A program made the position numbers and the translations under genes. The notes beneath the pieces were generated by a model. The model was not told where the DNA came from. It searched no databases and was given only the letters and a program-made list of their open reading frames with translations. From Setaria digitata (lineage: Eukaryota; Nematoda; Chromadorea; Rhabditida; Setariidae), in NCBI GenBank assembly GCA_003640385.1, contig RCAB01000978.1, positions 1 through 10,150 of the forward strand: 10,150 bases of DNA, given 5' to 3'. Below, one piece after another: positions 7,408-10,150 of the stretch (positions are counted from its first letter, which is position 1; each line of letters starts with the position of its first letter).

Positions 7408-7515
7408 TGTTCATTATTATTATCATTATTATTATTGTTATTATTATTATTTGTTATTATTATTTGTTATTATTATTTAATATTATTATTTATTATTATT
7501 ATTTATTATTATTTT
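7408..7515. repeat. ATT microsatellite with a 13-bp higher-order unit
   Basis: An imperfect (ATT)n array becomes periodic at 13 bp from 7451 to 7515. There are five consecutive 13-bp units (starts 7451, 7464, 7477, 7490, 7503), each beginning with TT plus a variable pair and continuing with ATT triplets, preceded by a 16-bp relative at 7435-7450. ATT-rich sequence trails on to about 7565. The array is complementary in sense to the AAT array at 4981-5283. The 85-codon plus frame through it (from 7407) is a repeat shadow rich in I and Y. Confidence 0.9.
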
Positions 7516-7569
7516 ACGTCATTATCATTGCTAATATAATTATTCCGTTATTTTTATCATTATTTATTA

Positions 7570-9080
7570 CTGCTTCTTTTCCGTCCATTAAGAATATTCC
7601 CATTATGTCATTTCATTTTTATCACTTTTCACTAATGATAATAATCATTGCTATCACTTTCTAAAACTTCTTGCTATCCTTAAATGACTAAAATGAGTAG
7701 AATAAAGAAATTATACATTCTAATTTCTCTTTAAATTCGTCATTATCGCTCTTTTCTTCATTTGTCTTCCTTCTTTTTTTTTAATTTAATTTCCATCTTT
7801 TCATATTATCCTTCGTCATTTCTATAGTAATTTAAAATGATATATAGTAAAATTTCAAGCCCTGCCTTAAATTAAATGTGCCATTCAGTGTGATCATTTA
7901 TTGGTAAAATTTTTAGCTTAGCCAACCTTATTGTTCATTATGTCAACAAAAGTTCGTCATCTATTAATATAAATTATTTTTTTTAAATTTCAAATACTTC
8001 CTGAGGAAAAAGTGTTTGTTTATTTAAAAACCAATATGAACTTGTACTTCGCTTCAACTAAATGTAAGACAGAGGAGATGAGGAAATGAGAGACGTTACG
8101 ATCGATAAATAATTTTCGATTTCAAGTCACATTAATTATTTTGCTTAACTTAAATGATATACGAAATATTCATTGTTTAAGAAACTATCACTATTTAATT
8201 TCTTGATTTAACAAGCAACGAATAGATAAGATTACCTTTTATCAGCTACACTTCATCCCGATCAAAAAAGCAATCATCTGTTATTGCTACATAATTAATT
8301 ATCTCGATTTATAATCACTAGGTAGATTACTGATCATTTGTGATGGACTATTATTACCAAATGCTATTCTTATCATTTTTGTCTTTCAAATTCTCTATTT
8401 TTTTTTTCGCACTTCAGTTTAATCACCTTATTATTGTGATCATTTCATTATCTTCATAATTAATCCCATAATACAAATGAATCAGGAATCTTACATTGCA
8501 TGTCTTCTTATCATTCTAATGCAACGACAAATTAAATTTTTCCTATGGCATATGTCAATTTCAACTAATATTTCCAAATCTGTGCAACTTTTTTTCTCAA
8601 AGTATTTACAAATAGCTTTCATTTTATAGTAAGATCAAATTACTTTCCTCCTATTTGCCATGCATAGGTTTTCATTATTATTTCACTAATTAATTGCATA
8701 TTTCAGACTGTTGGTTTTTAAACTGAGATTACTTCCAGTTATCATATGCAATAATCTAAGATAGATTTATTTGCAACTTAAGTGTCCTGCACATAATCCT
8801 AGCATTACTTACATTTCGTCATATCTTTCCCCACCTAATAATAGTAATTGCTATCTTCATCTTTTTTCCATCAATCTATTGCTCTTTAAATATGCCTATC
8901 AGTTCTATTTTATCAATTTAATAATAGCAATTAACGATAATTTTTGATCACTAATGATAATAAAATATCACACATCTGCTCACTAATATTAATAGCATTA
9001 ATTTCTATCATTAAATTTTCTCATTTACAAATAGAGCTAGCAACATATTGAAATTGTGAAAATTTGCAAAAAGATAAAAT
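7570..9080. other. AT-rich DNA without a supported gene
   Basis: This 1.5-kb stretch has many stops in all frames and no G+C rise. TTATCA or TGATAA occurs at 7619, 7636, 8239, 8370, 8508, 8739, 8910 and 8955, which is more often than composition predicts. CATATTTCAG ending at 8706 resembles a plus-strand acceptor, but I found no convincing open stretch after it. Confidence 0.6.
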
Positions 9081-9086
9081 TGATGA

Positions 9087-9092
9087 TTTATT
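9087..9092 (-). promoter_or_regulatory. Candidate poly(A) signal AATAAA
   Basis: The minus strand reads AATAAA about 105 bases past the TAA at 9197-9199. The local rise in G+C ends at about 9110, so exon composition and signal placement agree on where a transcript would end. Confidence 0.3.
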
Positions 9093-9196
9093 AGCATTTG
9101 TAATTTTGCTGGAGGAGGAAAGTTTCTTCTCGATATGAGGCCAAGAAATGTGGTTGTCGAGAATGATTAATGTGTGAGGCGTGATAACGATCATGA

Positions 9197-9380
9197 TTAC
9201 GCTGCTTGCATGATATCAGCTTTCACTTCCTCTTCTTTTCCCTTTGCACTTCCCCCGTAACACCGCGAATTTTTTGTCCTTCTCCCTTCCCTCATATCAG
9301 TTCCAGTATAACTTTTGAATGAAGAAGGTCTAAATATTTCAGTTACACCAAATTTTCTTTCTTTCTTTCCAAGGAACTTG
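9197..9380 (-). CDS. Candidate terminal exon of a minus-strand gene (hypothetical, 60 residues)
   Basis: On the minus strand a nearly pure pyrimidine tract ends CCTTTTTTAG at 9381. The exon has one base, then 60 sense codons, then TAA. The peptide is hydrophilic and basic: KFLGKKERKFG at the start, TGTDMREGRRTKNSR in the middle, and a Gly/Lys/Glu-rich end, KGKEEEVKADIMQAA. G+C reaches 50% at 9241-9300, while most of the window is near 30%. AATAAA lies 105 bases beyond the stop. The exon needs an upstream partner leaving two bases; one possibility is ATG at 10088 ending CAG/GTTTCA after 10024, which fits in phase but has a poor donor. Another is the strong GTAAGT donor at 10143, whose exon is mostly outside the window. 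An internal ATG at 9295 would give only 32 residues. No family is recognised. The plus frame at 9315-9515 overlaps it and lacks comparable context. Confidence 0.33.
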
Positions 9381-10150
9381 CTAAAAAAGGAAAAAAAAGA
9401 GGAAATAATATCGCGTTATTTGAGAAATTTCATACAGAAAGAAAAAAAAAATTTTTGGAAATTATTTTATTGCATTCGTCATTTCACTCTGTGCTTATAT
9501 AGTAAATGGCGATGATACCAAAAAATAATTTCTTTCGAGATGTCAAAGTTCATTGAAGGGTCAAAACTTTGCTTAGTAATTAATTTATTGAAACTTCCAG
9601 TCTAAACATTGTGATGTCTAAATTTACATTCATCAACTGTTTTCTTCCAGCATTTTTAAAAATTGGCCACCAAATAATTGACCTAGTTTTAGAAGTTATT
9701 TTCATAATTTCAGTTGTTATTTCAAATTTCCAGGTTGGACAAAAATTCTGTCAGATGGAAATTTCACATAAAGCAATTAATATTTAGATGGGTTCTGAAA
9801 TTTTTTTTCGAAAAATAAGAAATTTTGATTTTAATTTCGAAATTTGATATGGTATAATAAAAAATTAGGCACTTTTTTCTTATTACTCCTACATATCAAT
9901 AGAAATATGCATTTCAGGGAAGTTAAAATGAGAAAATATAGTGTAATTATTGATAGAAAACGTTGATGAAGTACGTAGCACTTCTTAGTGAAACTCGTTT
10001 TAGCAATTGATGAAACCTGAAACCTGTTTGGTAGGTTTCTAAGGTTTAAATGAATTGTCATCAATAGTCTGAATCTGAAATCAGACATTTTTACTTAACT
10101 AACTCCCGCATTCCTCTCTTTTTTACGTTTAACGATCACTTACTCCCGTC
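9381..10150 (-). other. Possible intron or 5' part of the minus-strand gene, cut by the window edge
   Basis: The minus strand has GGGA/GTAAGT at 10144/10143, a good donor seven bases from the right edge. Paired with the acceptor at 9381, it would define an intron of about 763 bp. A minus-strand frame of 85 codons runs from ATG at 10088 to 9831; its second half is hydrophobic and lysine-rich and could be chance. On the plus strand, AAATTTCCAG ending at 9733 is followed by 17 sense codons and TAG, too short to call. Confidence 0.25.

Noticed and set aside
7407..7664. 85-codon plus frame rich in I, Y and L
   Set aside because: Most of it is the ATT array read in frame. It starts at the array and needs a TTG start.
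9315..9515. 66-codon plus frame
   Set aside because: It overlaps the better supported minus-strand exon and its pyrimidine tract, which on the plus strand reads as a K/E-rich run.
9831..10088. 85-codon minus frame as a complete gene
   Set aside because: Composition turns hydrophobic and then lysine-rich like untranslated AT-rich DNA. I keep only its first 21 codons as a possible partner exon, with low weight.

Overview
This is an AT-rich (roughly 70%) eukaryotic window, apart from a few islands of 42-50% G+C. It contains no gene that I recognise. The organism is probably an invertebrate animal, and the texture would suit a nematode such as a filarial worm, but that is an impression only. The evidence against a bacterium or phage is the lack of dense reading frames: outside simple repeats the longest ATG-started frame is 102 codons, and for a random sequence of this composition I estimate a chance maximum of about 85-90 codons. 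There are also polypyrimidine-AG acceptors, GTAAG-type donors and AATAAA signals, plus (AAT)n arrays. I see no rRNA, tRNA, CRISPR array, transposase or reverse transcriptase.

Layout. 1-120: a nested direct and inverted repeat built on CGGTAC. 121-1396: AT-rich sequence with no gene. 1397-1666: a 270-bp unit bounded by imperfect inverted repeats and enriched in CCGG, which may be a MITE-like element. 1954-2337: a 102-codon minus-strand frame with AATAAA after its stop. 3037-4516: the best multi-exon candidate, minus strand, with three short exons whose reading phases join. 4888-5283: a short direct repeat and a 15-bp minisatellite of GAT plus four AAT. 5284-7018: AT-rich sequence with homopolymer tracts and small repeats. 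7019-7147: a G+C-rich patch open on both strands. 7408-7515: an (ATT)n array with 13-bp period. 7570-9080: AT-rich, no gene. 9087-9380: a candidate minus-strand terminal exon with a long polypyrimidine acceptor, a 60-residue open frame, a stop and AATAAA. 9381-10150: possibly its upstream intron, with a GTAAGT donor close to the right edge.

All the better gene candidates are on the minus strand. If real, they would be short exons of poorly conserved, lineage-restricted proteins, with the rest intron or intergenic DNA. None of the predicted peptides resembles a family I can name, so no function or pathway is proposed. All gene calls are hypotheses built on splice signals, phase agreement, local G+C and AATAAA placement, each of which can arise by chance in such sequence.
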